A DNA stretch of 64,000 nucleotides from Candidatus Dependentiae bacterium Noda2021 (GTDB lineage Bacteria; Babelota; Babeliae; Babelales; Vermiphilaceae), in NCBI GenBank assembly GCA_020886235.1, contig AP025250.1, positions 620,001-684,000 of the forward strand, in the 5' to 3' direction. Shown here one piece after another: positions 8,490-17,666 of this stretch (position 1 is the first letter of the stretch; every line of letters begins with the position of its first letter). The position numbers were made by a program, and so were the translations under genes. The notes beneath the pieces were generated by a model, which was not told the origin of the DNA, did not search any database, and saw only the letters and a program-made list of their open reading frames with translations.

Positions 8490-9101
8490 TTAGCTGAGTG
8501 TTTTCTCTAGAGTAACAAAATTCTGAGAATCTAACTCATTAGAACAGTGAGAAGTAGCGACAAAGCCATTCTTATGAAAGAATCGAAGTGCTATAGTATT
8601 TGTGGTGCTAACCGTAGTTACTAATTTTTTTATGTTTGGTATAGCACTGTCTACTGTGATTGATTGCAATAGCATAGCACCAATACCTTGCTGCCAGAAG
8701 TAAGGCTCAACAGCAATATGTGTAATTTCAACCACACCCTCAAGGGCAGTCTTTCTAAAGGCAACAAATCCAACACAATTTGAATTATTGTTTTTCTTGT
8801 ACGCAAAAACAATAGTGCTACCTGGGCGAGACACCGGTGTAACCTCTAATGCATAGCCACCTAACATGTTTACTAGATGGATTTTCGCTTTCATCATAAA
8901 TTCTAAAGCTCGCACATAGATTGATGAATTGCCCAAACCGCTTTTACGAGGACCTTGTGTCCATCGATCTGCTTGTGGTTGATAGCAATTATAATACTCA
9001 ATCGGTGGATACTTTTGACCTATTATAAATTCATTCAAAGCGTCCATAGCGCTTAAACTCTTAGAGCCCAAAATTAACATTATAAATAATATGTTTTTCA
9101 T
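8490..9101 (-). CDS. GNAT-family N-acetyltransferase with a signal peptide
   Basis: The protein has 203 residues. Residues 1-18 form a signal peptide (MKNILFIMLILGSKSLSA), followed by MDALNEF. The C-terminal half is a GNAT domain: beta strands 85-130 (VGFVAFRKTALEGVVEITHIAV), the acetyl-CoA pyrophosphate loop WQQGIGAMLL (136-145) and the final ALRFFHKNGFV motif. Acetyltransferases normally use cytoplasmic acetyl-CoA, so export is odd and suggests action in a host compartment or a non-enzymatic role. The substrate is unknown. It lies 17 bases upstream of suhB. Confidence 0.75.
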   Translation of the reverse strand: MKNILFIMLILGSKSLSAMDALNEFIIGQKYPPIEYYNCYQPQADRWTQGPRKSGLGNSSIYVRALEFMMKAKIHLVNMLGGYALEVTPVSRPGSTIVFAYKKNNNSNCVGFVAFRKTALEGVVEITHIAVEPYFWQQGIGAMLLQSITVDSAIPNIKKLVTTVSTTNTIALRFFHKNGFVATSHCSNELDSQNFVTLEKTLS

Positions 9102-9230
9102 AAATGACCTGTCTATTAGTTGTGCACCGGATCTTTAACTACTCATACTAGGTTAAATAAAATAAAAAAATGTGCCACTTTGGAATATTATTTTTTTATA
9201 TTTGCCAGTTTGGATATTTTAAAAAGTAAA

Positions 9231-9257
9231 TAAAGGCAGAAACATATCCTGCCTTTA
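9231..9257 (-). terminator. Intrinsic terminator
   Basis: A 9-base-pair stem (TAAAGGCAG at 9231-9239 with CTGCCTTTA at 9249-9257) lies downstream of the gene ending at 9347. It is followed on the minus strand by TTTACTTTTT. Confidence 0.6.
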
Positions 9258-9346
9258 TAATTTTATACGGTGCAATTAGAGAATTGGGTGAGTTTGCCAG
9301 GCTCAACACTCGAAGATAGTTCTTATTGCTCTTGACATTTAGATGA

Positions 9347-9895
9347 TTATTGATTTCGATTTGCTTTTTGCTTTTCAAGTCTCATAAAATAATCAAAATT
9401 TCTTTTAAAGTGAAAAAACGCGCCAAATTTATTGATTTTTGCTTGTTGCTCATATAACGAATTTAATTCTTTTTCATAGCGTTTTTCAAGTTTCTGAACA
9501 CTATTATCTCTGTAGCTGCTGAATGCCTTTTCTTCAAGTCTACGATCATCAAAATCATGCAATGCTGCATACTGTTTTACATATTTTTTTTCTAATTTGG
9601 CATCTTTTATATCTCTTTCTATAAACTTGATTCTTTTTTTAATCGATTTGAACTTACCAGTTACCGTATTTTCAAAGTTTGCCATTAATTGTTTATTTGT
9701 ACCCAATTTGCAGGTCAATTGTAGGGCTTTAAATACTTCCAGTGCTTGATCGGTAGTATCTACCACCGCACCAGCTTGGCAAAAAATATTAAGTAAAACT
9801 TTGTCGGGAAATGAAATTTGTGTCTTGTTGTTATCTTCCATAGCATTACACACGGCACTTAATATTACACACGCACCAAATATTTTTTTCATCAT
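9347..9895 (-). CDS. Exported F-box-like protein, paralogue of 10106-10630
   Basis: The protein has 182 residues. A signal peptide (1-18) is followed by MEDNN. Residues about 28-70 read ISFPDKVLLNIFCQAG...ALEVFKALQLTCKLG, which resembles the eukaryotic F-box pattern (LP-x3-LL-x-IF ... L-x2-L-x2-TC). The remainder (80-182) is a lysine-rich coiled coil. The 174-residue paralogue is encoded about 210 bases upstream on the same strand, and both start AMEDNN followed by TQISFPDKVL. If the F-box reading is right, it could recruit host SCF ubiquitin ligase; that is an inference from a short weak motif. Each copy has its own terminator. Confidence 0.55.
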   Translation of the reverse strand: MMKKIFGACVILSAVCNAMEDNNKTQISFPDKVLLNIFCQAGAVVDTTDQALEVFKALQLTCKLGTNKQLMANFENTVTGKFKSIKKRIKFIERDIKDAKLEKKYVKQYAALHDFDDRRLEEKAFSSYRDNSVQKLEKRYEKELNSLYEQQAKINKFGAFFHFKRNFDYFMRLEKQKANRNQ

Positions 9896-9987
9896 AATTT
9901 ACCTCTAGAAATTGTTTTATGCTAAAAAGACTAAAGATAGCAGAACAGCTCTTTATAAACAATCTCATCCCCAAGATAATAAATAAA

Positions 9988-10011
9988 AAGCCTGGATCAT
10001 CATCCTGGCTT
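9988..10011 (-). terminator. Intrinsic terminator
   Basis: A 10-pair stem with one mismatch (AAGCCTGGAT with ATCCTGGCTT, forward strand) lies downstream of the F-box-like gene ending at 10106. It is followed on the minus strand by TTTATTTATT. Confidence 0.6.
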
Positions 10012-10105
10012 ATAGCAATATGCAAATAAACTGCCTAACACAAAGCTGTGAGCTTCTCGTGATCAACTCTGTGATGTGCTTGTATTGCATTATCACTTTA
10101 ACTAA

Positions 10106-10630
10106 TTATTTATAATCCTTGGCTCTATTTTCCCATCTCAGGAATAACTTATAGTTCTGCTTTCTGTGAAAAAACAGAATAAGTCGATTAAACGTTTCTT
10201 GTTGCTCGTATAATTCATCTAACTCTTTTTCACGGAGTTGTTCGGGTGTTTGCAATGCACTATTTGTATTGGTACTGAATGCTGGTTGTTCAATCCTACG
10301 AACAGCAAAATTTGCGTGTGCTTTTTGAGCTTTATCATGTTTTATTTCATTGTTGACAGACTTGATCCTGCGTAGGATATCTGTATACTTGCGCGTTACC
10401 GTCTGTTCAAAGTAGTTCACAAAATTTTCGTTGGTTCCTAATTTACATGTTAATTGTATTGCTTTAAATAGTTCTATAGCTTGATCATTGTTCTCTACAG
10501 CGCGAGCAGCTTTGCAAAAAATATTAAACAAAACTTTGTCCGGAAAAGAAATTTGTGTGTTATTGTTATCTTCCATCGCAATACACTCTGCAAGTACAAA
10601 TACAGACATAAATAATAATTTTTTTATCAT
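10106..10630 (-). CDS. Exported F-box-like protein, paralogue of 9347-9895
   Basis: The protein has 174 residues with a signal peptide (MIKKLLFMSVFVLAECIA) then MEDNN. The segment ISFPDKVLFNIFCKAARAV...AIELFKAIQLTCKLG matches its paralogue closely and resembles an F-box. The C-terminal part is a charged helical region ending EQQETFNRLILFFHRKQNYKLFLRW, again shared with the paralogue. The tandem pair with separate terminators points to a recent duplication. Function is unknown; a secreted host-directed role is an inference from the signal peptide and the F-box-like motif. Confidence 0.55.
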   Translation of the reverse strand: MIKKLLFMSVFVLAECIAMEDNNNTQISFPDKVLFNIFCKAARAVENNDQAIELFKAIQLTCKLGTNENFVNYFEQTVTRKYTDILRRIKSVNNEIKHDKAQKAHANFAVRRIEQPAFSTNTNSALQTPEQLREKELDELYEQQETFNRLILFFHRKQNYKLFLRWENRAKDYK

Positions 10631-10693
10631 GGCTTTCCTCTATAAACTGTTTTTAAACAAAACACGACTAAACAAAAATCTGATATCAAAAGT

Positions 10694-10720
10694 AAGGCCA
10701 GGATGATTTATCCTGGCCTT
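10694..10720 (-). terminator. Intrinsic terminator downstream of ftsH
   Basis: An 11-base-pair perfect stem (AAGGCCAGGAT at 10694-10704 with ATCCTGGCCTT at 10710-10720) encloses a 5-base loop. ACTTTTG follows on the minus strand. It lies 26 bases past the ftsH stop. Confidence 0.7.
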
Positions 10721-10746
10721 CTAGTAACATTCAAATAAAAACTGTC

Positions 10747-12564
10747 TTACACAAAGCTATGAGTTTCTCGTGGCTCAACGCCCAAGAGTTCATACACTTC
10801 TTCTGCAGGGATTGTTTCTTTTTCTAACAATGCATGCGCTAACGTATCAAGCTTGTCGCGGTTTTCTTCTAATAAACGGGCGGTGTCAGCTTCGCATTCT
10901 TTAAGAATACGGCGCACTTCTTCATCAATAAGCTCACCCGTTTTTTGGGAAACATGATAGCCATCGATATTATAGCTCACCGGACCAAGATTTTCTGACA
11001 TACCATACGCACATACCATTTTACGCGCTTCGTTTGTCGCTTGCTGGTAATCATTGCTTGCACCAGAGGATAACTTACCAAACACCAATAACTCTGCCAT
11101 TCTGCCACCAAGCGCCATTTTAATAAAGCTCAAGCACTCATCTTTAGTTCTGCTGTGCTTATCACGCTCTGGCAAGCCCCAAGTGAGCCCGAGTGCTGCG
11201 CCACGAGGAATTATGGTAACTTTATGCAATGGCATATTGTCTGGTAATAATATGTGCAATAACGCATGTCCCGCTTCATGGTACGCTGTCATCGTTAAAT
11301 CTTCTTTGGTAAGTACAATAGATTTATTTTCTTTACCCACCAAGACTTTATCACGGGCTTCTTCAAAATCATCAATAGTAACCATTGATTGGTTATTTTT
11401 AGAAGCCAAAAGAGCGGCTTCATTAATAAGGTTTGCCAAATCAGCACCAGAAAAACCGGGTGTTGAACGTGCAATCTTTTTCAAATCAACTAACGGATCG
11501 ATTTTCACATTTTTAGCGTGAACACGTAAAATTTGCTCACGACTAGTAATATCTGGATACGGTACGGTTACGCGTCGATCGAAACGACCAGGACGGAGCA
11601 ATGCCTTATCAAGAACATCAGGGCGGTTAGTAGCAGCCAATACTATGACTGGGCCTTCACCGGTTTGAAAACCATCCATTTCTGTAAGCAATTGGTTTAA
11701 TGTTTGCTCACGTTCATCATGCCCACCACCTTGGCCACTGCCACGGTGACGACCTACCGCATCAATTTCATCAATAAAAATTATGCTTGGCGCATGCTTA
11801 CGCGCTTGAGCAAATAAATCACGCACGCGTGATGCGCCCACACCAACAAACACTTCTATAAAGTCTGATCCACTTATGCTAAAAAATGGGCAGTTAGCTT
11901 CACCAGCTACTGCTTTTGCCAGTAAGGTTTTACCATTACCTGGTTCACCAATGAGCAATACGCCACGAGGGATTTTAGCACCTAAGCTGCTGTATTTTTT
12001 TGGCTCTTTTAAAAAATTTACAATATCCGCTAATTCTTCTTTAGCTTCGGCTGCACCTGCTACTGAGTTAAAATTTTCTTTAATGGTAGAGGGCATGAGC
12101 ATGCGGGCACGGCTTTTGCCCATCGTGAAAATATTGCTGCTTGAGTTACCACCGCTATTACGCGTTTGCCTCATGAGCAACCAAGCCACTGCAAGCAGTA
12201 AGCCCAAGAATCCAAGAAAAATAACTAGATACCAAATGTTAAATTGTGATGACGGGTTAATAACGCTAAAAGCTACGTTATGCTTTCTGAGTAATTCCCA
12301 GTCATTTGGGTTGTTACCAACAACTGTTTCAAAAGCGCTGCCATCTTTAAGCACACCTTTTACTTCTTGTCCGTATACGCGAACCCATTTTACGTCACCA
12401 GATTCTACTTTATTTAAAAAGTCAGAATAGCTCATAACATCTATGCTACGTGCATAATCGCTCAGCTTAGACAGTAAAATAATTGATGCGAGCACAAAAA
12501 GCGCGCCCACAATGATGTGTTTCATGCCACCAGGCATCAACTGATTCTTTTTGTTTTTGTTCAT
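10747..12564 (-). CDS. ftsH: ATP-dependent zinc metalloprotease FtsH
   Basis: This is a membrane-anchored AAA+ protease for quality control of membrane and regulatory proteins. The 605 residues contain two N-terminal membrane helices (about 16-34 and 110-131) flanking a periplasmic domain, and an AAA+ module with Walker A GEPGNGKT (206-213), Walker [10 protein letters not shown] and the second-region-of-homology arginines (RPGRFDRR). The zinc site is H429-E-A-G-H433, with a third ligand in the AELLVFG region. Walker A has N where most FtsH have T. The C-terminal tail after the protease domain is short. The start is preceded by AAGGTGA. It stands downstream of the tol cluster, separated by 150 bases. 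Confidence 0.96.
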   Translation of the reverse strand: MNKNKKNQLMPGGMKHIIVGALFVLASIILLSKLSDYARSIDVMSYSDFLNKVESGDVKWVRVYGQEVKGVLKDGSAFETVVGNNPNDWELLRKHNVAFSVINPSSQFNIWYLVIFLGFLGLLLAVAWLLMRQTRNSGGNSSSNIFTMGKSRARMLMPSTIKENFNSVAGAAEAKEELADIVNFLKEPKKYSSLGAKIPRGVLLIGEPGNGKTLLAKAVAGEANCPFFSISGSDFIEVFVGVGASRVRDLFAQARKHAPSIIFIDEIDAVGRHRGSGQGGGHDEREQTLNQLLTEMDGFQTGEGPVIVLAATNRPDVLDKALLRPGRFDRRVTVPYPDITSREQILRVHAKNVKIDPLVDLKKIARSTPGFSGADLANLINEAALLASKNNQSMVTIDDFEEARDKVLVGKENKSIVLTKEDLTMTAYHEAGHALLHILLPDNMPLHKVTIIPRGAALGLTWGLPERDKHSRTKDECLSFIKMALGGRMAELLVFGKLSSGASNDYQQATNEARKMVCAYGMSENLGPVSYNIDGYHVSQKTGELIDEEVRRILKECEADTARLLEENRDKLDTLAHALLEKETIPAEEVYELLGVEPRETHSFV

Positions 12565-12714
12565 GCTTCACCTTATTAAAAAGTTTATTGCAAAAAAAAA
12601 TTCCGTTTCGCTATGCGAGCACGCAAATACTATTATTCTATTAGATAATTAGGGTGTTTTAAATTTGATGTTGATAATGCAAATTATACGCTATATCAAC
12701 ACTATTGTCGATAT

Positions 12715-13986
12715 TTATGACTTTACCTCAGGCAACGTATTATAAATTCCTGACCATGCTGGGTAACTGCACTTGTCTTTAGCCGAAGTTATAAAAGTTA
12801 CTTGTTTAGTAATAGTGTTTAATAACGCAATACGACTTGAAGCCCCACTATCATGCCCAAAGAGCAAATAGGTCCCACACGGTGACCAACAACATTCTTC
12901 TTTATTGGCAGCATCAAACGTAAGCTGCTGATGCATTTTTGTAATAGTGTCATACTCAAAAAGCTGCAATGTGCCTTTTACCATTTTTGCATAGGCAATT
13001 TTTTTAGTTTGTGGGCAGTATGAGGGCGTGCAACAATACCCCTCTACCAACAGTTCATTTTCTTTGGTATCAAGATGATATTGATATAAAAAGGGGCGCC
13101 CTTTTTCAAAATCTGAACAGTACACAATAGTATTATCATCCACAAATACGGGTGAAACGTTGTTGCCCGTATTGTATGTTAATCTTTTAAAGTATCCCTT
13201 TTTAAAGTAATACAATTGGCAGGTACCTGATCCACGGGAAGCAGAGTAGATAACTGCTTTGCCATCACAAGAAAATGAGGGCAGCATATTACAACCATCA
13301 AAATTGGAAGCAATTTTTTTGTTACCATTAAAATCAAGGGATGCCAGCCTAATATTGGTATTGGTCGCCTCTGAGTAAAACAACATAGGCTTATCGGTAT
13401 CATTGTTCCAGCGGGGAGCTACATTAAGCGTGTGTGAGTCTACCAAGCATTGCTCATGTGACCCATCATAATCAGCAATGTAAATATGCTTAATTGGCTT
13501 TTTCTTGTACATAGTTTCTTTACAATAGGCTATTTTTGTAGAAAAAAATCCTTTTTTGCCCGTAAGCTCGTTCCATATCACATCTGCAATAGCATGCGCT
13601 TGCGCGCGCACCGATAATGCAGTTTCATGCTTTTTGCCTTTAATCATGGAGAGTTGGCTGGTCTCATACAAACGCCATTGATAAGAATCACTCTCGTGTT
13701 GTAAGAAAATTACAAACGGGTATCCCTCATGCCACCAGGAAACGACGTCACTTTTTTTTGGCAAGCTATCACCCTGTTTTATAGTCAGTTTAAACTGACC
13801 GGTAAACTCCAAATCTTTTTGTATAAGGTTTGCAATCTCGCCAATGGGTTTTTCATCACTATTCAATGCGTAAACCATAATTTTCATGGCTTGATGGTGT
13901 TGAGCCGCCACCGATAACTCAATATTTTTTTCTGCTGCGTGCAGTACGTTTACCGCAATTACTATGACATACCAGAGTTTACGCAT
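12715..13986 (-). CDS. tolB: TolB, periplasmic beta-propeller of the Tol system
   Basis: The protein has 423 residues with a signal peptide (1-17, ending HAA). The N-terminal alpha/beta domain (about 20-150) includes LIQKDLEFTGQFKL. A propeller follows, with repeated blades such as VAPRWNNDTDKPMLFYSE, MLPSFSCDGKAVIYSASRG and CCWSPCGTYLLFG. In other Gram-negatives TolB links TolA to Pal during outer-membrane constriction. It is the last gene of tolQ-tolR-tolA-tolB; the pal gene that commonly follows is absent here and the next gene is ftsH. Confidence 0.88.
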   Translation of the reverse strand: MRKLWYVIVIAVNVLHAAEKNIELSVAAQHHQAMKIMVYALNSDEKPIGEIANLIQKDLEFTGQFKLTIKQGDSLPKKSDVVSWWHEGYPFVIFLQHESDSYQWRLYETSQLSMIKGKKHETALSVRAQAHAIADVIWNELTGKKGFFSTKIAYCKETMYKKKPIKHIYIADYDGSHEQCLVDSHTLNVAPRWNNDTDKPMLFYSEATNTNIRLASLDFNGNKKIASNFDGCNMLPSFSCDGKAVIYSASRGSGTCQLYYFKKGYFKRLTYNTGNNVSPVFVDDNTIVYCSDFEKGRPFLYQYHLDTKENELLVEGYCCTPSYCPQTKKIAYAKMVKGTLQLFEYDTITKMHQQLTFDAANKEECCWSPCGTYLLFGHDSGASSRIALLNTITKQVTFITSAKDKCSYPAWSGIYNTLPEVKS

Positions 13987-14003
13987 AGGGTGATCTCTTT
14001 TAC

Positions 14004-14843
14004 TTATAATTGTTTAAAATACAGATGTACTGATCTATTATAGGCCCACTTTGGTACCGTTAACGTACCTACCGCCATCCGCACTGAGGTATCATAAGCC
14101 AAGCTACCTGATGACTTTTTGATCGTTATTTTTTCAATGACACCCTGCGCAGATATAGTCAGTTGTACTTGGCAACCAGTATCTGCTGCAAACCCTGGTG
14201 GCGGAGACCACTTTTGGGCAATTTCTTGTTCAAAATATTCCTGCATCTTAAGCTCTTCGAGTTGCTCATAGCCCACCAGTACAGGCTCCTCAATAAGAGA
14301 CTCTGGTTTGGCATTGGCAGTGTTGTTAGAGATGGCAGGAGCAACGTTGTCAGATGTTGCAACGCGTTTTACTTCTTCCTGCGGTTTTTCTGTACGCGGT
14401 AATTCAACTTTTTTTGGTTCATTTTTTACAATTGGCTTTTTATCAGGCTCTTTCTTAGCAGCTACTTTTTTTTCTGGTACTACTGGTTTTAGTGCCGGTT
14501 TAGGTTTTTGGGCGACTTTTTTAGGAGCAACTGTTTGGGCTTTTACTACCGTAGTGTTTTTAATAGGTACTGGTGCAGACTTCTTTTTGACGATGGTTTT
14601 AGATTGCGTTAGAGGTGTGCGCGCTTGAGTAACGCGCTTTACTAAGGGCATTACTACAACGGATGCTGAGTGCGGCATAGCTTTGCCAATAGTTATGTGC
14701 AAATCTTTACTACTTTTGGTACCGGTAATAAAGAGCGCCAATACTAGTACATGCAGAGCGCTGGCACCAGCCAACGCCTTGCATAGTAATGAATTGTTTG
14801 TGTAAAAATTCTCAAGCTGCTTTTTGACTTGCCAACGCCACAT
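14004..14843 (-). CDS. tolA: TonB/TolA-type energy-transducing protein
   Basis: The protein has 279 residues. It has one N-terminal membrane helix (about 22-42, ASALHVLVLALFITG), a long Lys/Pro/Ala/Val-rich periplasmic linker (about 75-185) and a TonB/TolA C-terminal domain (about 205-279) with WSPPPGFAADTGCQVQLTISAQGVIEKITI and a final strand. Its position between tolR and tolB makes TolA more likely than TonB, though the C-terminal domain alone cannot separate them. The ATG lies inside the end of tolR (about 32-base overlap), which suggests coupled translation. Confidence 0.8.
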   Translation of the reverse strand: MWRWQVKKQLENFYTNNSLLCKALAGASALHVLVLALFITGTKSSKDLHITIGKAMPHSASVVVMPLVKRVTQARTPLTQSKTIVKKKSAPVPIKNTTVVKAQTVAPKKVAQKPKPALKPVVPEKKVAAKKEPDKKPIVKNEPKKVELPRTEKPQEEVKRVATSDNVAPAISNNTANAKPESLIEEPVLVGYEQLEELKMQEYFEQEIAQKWSPPPGFAADTGCQVQLTISAQGVIEKITIKKSSGSLAYDTSVRMAVGTLTVPKWAYNRSVHLYFKQL

Positions 14844-15225
14844 GGCTTACACCCGGTATTAATTTTACTTCGTCAACAATTTCAAAGATGTAACCGTAGC
14901 CAACGTTACGGTCACCTTTGATAATTACTGGTTTTGGTTGTGCTGCTAATTTTTGTTTAAGCTGTTCATTAAGCTGCGCTTTAGAAACAGCAGTTCCGTT
15001 TAAAAATATTTTTTCTTGCTTATCAATAAAAACAATTAATTCTTGCTGGGTACCCTTATCCTCTTGCACCTTACCTTTGGGTAAATCAATTTTAATTGAG
15101 TTGTTTAGCATCGGTGACGTTACCATGAAAATAATAAGCAAGGTAAGCGCGGTATCAATCAAGGGGGTTAAGGTAACCTCAGGAATGAGTGTTCCTGATT
15201 TTCTCTTTCTTCTATTGCGTGCCAT
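14812..15225 (-). CDS. tolR: TolR/ExbD-type proton-channel subunit
   Basis: The protein has 137 residues with one membrane helix (about 18-38) carrying the conserved Asp in TLTPLIDTALTLLIIFMV, then a periplasmic domain ending in the ExbD-like KPVIIKGDRNVGYGYIFEIVDEVK. I chose the ATG at 15225, six bases after AGAGGAG, over an in-frame TTG six bases earlier. With TolQ it forms the motor that uses the proton gradient to energise TolA. Confidence 0.9.
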   Translation of the reverse strand: MARNRRKRKSGTLIPEVTLTPLIDTALTLLIIFMVTSPMLNNSIKIDLPKGKVQEDKGTQQELIVFIDKQEKIFLNGTAVSKAQLNEQLKQKLAAQPKPVIIKGDRNVGYGYIFEIVDEVKLIPGVSHVALASQKAA

Positions 15226-15238
15226 ATACAACTCCTCT

Positions 15239-15931
15239 TTATTGCATCAAGGATCTATGCGTCGCTGACACACATTTATCTACTAATGTTAAGCATTGTT
15301 GTTCAATATGCTTTAATTGAGTGTTTAAATAGACAAACATTACCAGAGCAGGTATTGCTACAATAAGCCCCGCAAGCGTAGTAATCAACGCTTCTGCAAT
15401 ACCAGGAGCAACGGTTGCAATATCTGCAGATTGTCGCTCACTGATGCGCACAAACGCGTGCACTAAACCCCAGATAGTACCAAACAAACCAAGCAAAGGT
15501 GAAATCGCTGCGGTGGCAGAAAAGAAAGGTAAAAATTCTTCTTGCTCATGCACAATGTCATCAACAATCCCGTCAGCAACATCTTGCAACTCATGTTTGT
15601 CATCTATAGTTAAGCCTAAACGGTTTTTGCTTTTTGCAGATTCATATAAATTTTTTGCGTAGCCAAGGCATTTGCTGAGCAATGTTCCGGCAATACTATC
15701 CTTGTGTCGTGATAAACATTCGGTAAGACCATCAAAGTGATGCACGCTGCGAGTTTGCTCTATGGCAAGTTGTAGTTGTTTTTTTACTGCACGATATCTA
15801 AACAATTTATAAAAGAAGAGTGTCCAGCATCCAATAGATAAAAATAAGAGCAAGAGCAGAACGCCTTTACTAACCGCATCTGATTGCATAACTAATTGCC
15901 AGACCGCATTGCCTTCAAACCATTTTAACAT
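15239..15931 (-). CDS. tolQ: TolQ/ExbB-type proton-channel subunit
   Basis: The protein has 230 residues with three membrane helices: one near the N-terminus (about 18-40) and two in the conserved C-terminal half (FFSATAAISPLLGLFGTIWGLVHAF and EALITTLAGLIVAIPALVMFVYL). These carry the TolQ/ExbB/MotA signature. The ATG at 15931 is preceded by AAAGG at proper spacing and is preferred over a GTG at 15946. First gene of the tol cluster; the 280 bases upstream contain no gene. Confidence 0.92.
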   Translation of the reverse strand: MLKWFEGNAVWQLVMQSDAVSKGVLLLLLFLSIGCWTLFFYKLFRYRAVKKQLQLAIEQTRSVHHFDGLTECLSRHKDSIAGTLLSKCLGYAKNLYESAKSKNRLGLTIDDKHELQDVADGIVDDIVHEQEEFLPFFSATAAISPLLGLFGTIWGLVHAFVRISERQSADIATVAPGIAEALITTLAGLIVAIPALVMFVYLNTQLKHIEQQCLTLVDKCVSATHRSLMQ

Positions 15932-16212
15932 ACTCAAACCTTTCACATAAATTTAGAACACCCAAAGTGTAGCAAAAAGATTATGATTTTTACATTAAAC
16001 AATGCTGAGGAATTTTAATGAAATAAAAAAATGATTATACTAATAGTTTGTTTAACCATCATTATTAAGACAAAATAATTTTGAATGATCTTACAAATGC
16101 TCAGATGTGGAACTTCATGCTTCTCTTTGGCTCTTGTAGCTATACATAAAGATGCATGACGCAGAATCATATAATAAAATACAATTATTATAAAAAAAGC
16201 GTTATTTCTATT

Positions 16213-17628
16213 TTATTGTTGTTGGGATGTATCTAAAATACGCTTTAATAATTCATTTTTATCAGCAATTCCTTGTTCAATTTGTATCTCGTATGCACGC
16301 TTTAATAATTCACCCATTGGAGGGCCTGGTTGAATATAAGGCATCAAATCTTTGCCCTGCAAAATCGGTTCTTCTTTTGCAGCCAGTACCTTTGCTCGTT
16401 TTGCTTTTTCTACAAATTCCGTAATTTCAGGTGGAGTATACGTTAACGGTTCATGACTCGTGCCATTTCTACCGCGCCGATCTGCTAAGGATAATTTTGC
16501 TAACAATTCAAGCGTTACCTCTGGATACAGTTTATTAGCAAGACGCTTGTAGGCTGCGGATCCTGCATTGTTAGTTATAAATTGTATAGGCATTAAGTGG
16601 TATCGTACCAATTTTACTGCTGCATCTATGAGCGCTTTTTTCCTGGTAATTCTTTTTAATAAGGACTTTGTTGGCTGCTCACCTTCAACATCATGACCCG
16701 GACTTTTGATCACGCCATCCTTTATAATACTCGTACTAACTTTGCCTAAGTCATGGCACAGCGCGCCGTACATGAGATTAAGTTTCTCATCGTGAGTATT
16801 AGTTTCTATGCAAGCTGCCGCATCAATAGTCTGCATCGTATGCTCAAACACCGAGCCTTCCGGGTGCCAATCAGGATTTTGCTTTGTATATTTAGTTGCA
16901 TGCAATTCTGGTAGTATTTCTTTGAGTCTGACAATAGCATCAAGCCAGCGTATGCCAAGGGAAGGCCGCTTGGATTTGAGCATCAATTTCTCAAACTCAT
17001 CATCAATGCGCTCAACAGAAACCGTAGAAAAATCCATAGCCCGGCAAATTTCATTAAGCTGCCCATCGGGCTGCATCTCAAATCGCCCTATAAATTGCAT
17101 CACTCTAAAAAATCTTAGAGGATCTTCTTTGAAAAATTCCGGATCAGTGGCACGCAAGACCCCTGCCTTTAAATCTTCATACCCATGAAACGGATCTATT
17201 AAATCATATGTTACTAAATCGACGCCAATTGCATTGATGGTTAAATCACGGCGTGCAAATGCTTTACTCATTCCCATATAAGGGTCAACATCAACCTGCG
17301 GTTTTCTACCACTTGTATCTGCACGCGGTAAAGACCAGTCAATATCAAGTCCATGCAATCGGAGCACCCCAAATGATTTGCCTACATAACTGACCGGTCC
17401 ATAAGCTCTTAGTATTTGTTCAAGCTGTTCTAATGAAATACCGTGCACCTCAATATCAAGGTCTTTTACCGGTACACCGCGCAATAAATCTCTTACTGCA
17501 CCCCCTACCAACAATGTTCTGCCACCAAAAGTAGAAATATTTGCTACAATTTGTGGCACTAGACGATAATCAGCAATTAATTTTTGCAAGACACTTTGAA
17601 CTGAGGACGCAATTTTTGTAGACTTCAT
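16213..17628 (-). CDS. cca: CCA tRNA nucleotidyltransferase with HD domain
   Basis: This enzyme adds or repairs the 3' CCA of tRNAs. The 471 residues begin with the class II nucleotidyltransferase domain: LVGGAVRDLLRG (41-51) and the metal-binding D56-x-D58, then RRDLTINAIG. The RNA-binding neck follows, then an HD phosphohydrolase-type domain (EHTMQTIDAA, then YGALCHDLGK). The tRNAs seen in this window already encode CCA, so here it may serve mainly in repair. A poly(A) polymerase role cannot be excluded, but the HD domain and domain order favour CCA addition. The gene diverges from the DUF4097-like gene with 38 bases between the starts. Confidence 0.93.
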   Translation of the reverse strand: MKSTKIASSVQSVLQKLIADYRLVPQIVANISTFGGRTLLVGGAVRDLLRGVPVKDLDIEVHGISLEQLEQILRAYGPVSYVGKSFGVLRLHGLDIDWSLPRADTSGRKPQVDVDPYMGMSKAFARRDLTINAIGVDLVTYDLIDPFHGYEDLKAGVLRATDPEFFKEDPLRFFRVMQFIGRFEMQPDGQLNEICRAMDFSTVSVERIDDEFEKLMLKSKRPSLGIRWLDAIVRLKEILPELHATKYTKQNPDWHPEGSVFEHTMQTIDAAACIETNTHDEKLNLMYGALCHDLGKVSTSIIKDGVIKSPGHDVEGEQPTKSLLKRITRKKALIDAAVKLVRYHLMPIQFITNNAGSAAYKRLANKLYPEVTLELLAKLSLADRRGRNGTSHEPLTYTPPEITEFVEKAKRAKVLAAKEEPILQGKDLMPYIQPGPPMGELLKRAYEIQIEQGIADKNELLKRILDTSQQQ

Positions 17629-17666
17629 ATACTTTTATAACCAATCTTTTTGCAAAGGATGATAAG

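Noticed and set aside
9196-9378. Open frame of 60 residues on the minus strand
   Set aside because: It overlaps the end of the F-box-like gene, covers a hairpin terminator and has no ribosome-binding site.
14308-14628. Plus-strand open frame of 106 residues with a hydrophobic look
   Set aside because: It is the reverse of the Lys/Pro/Ala-rich tolA linker.
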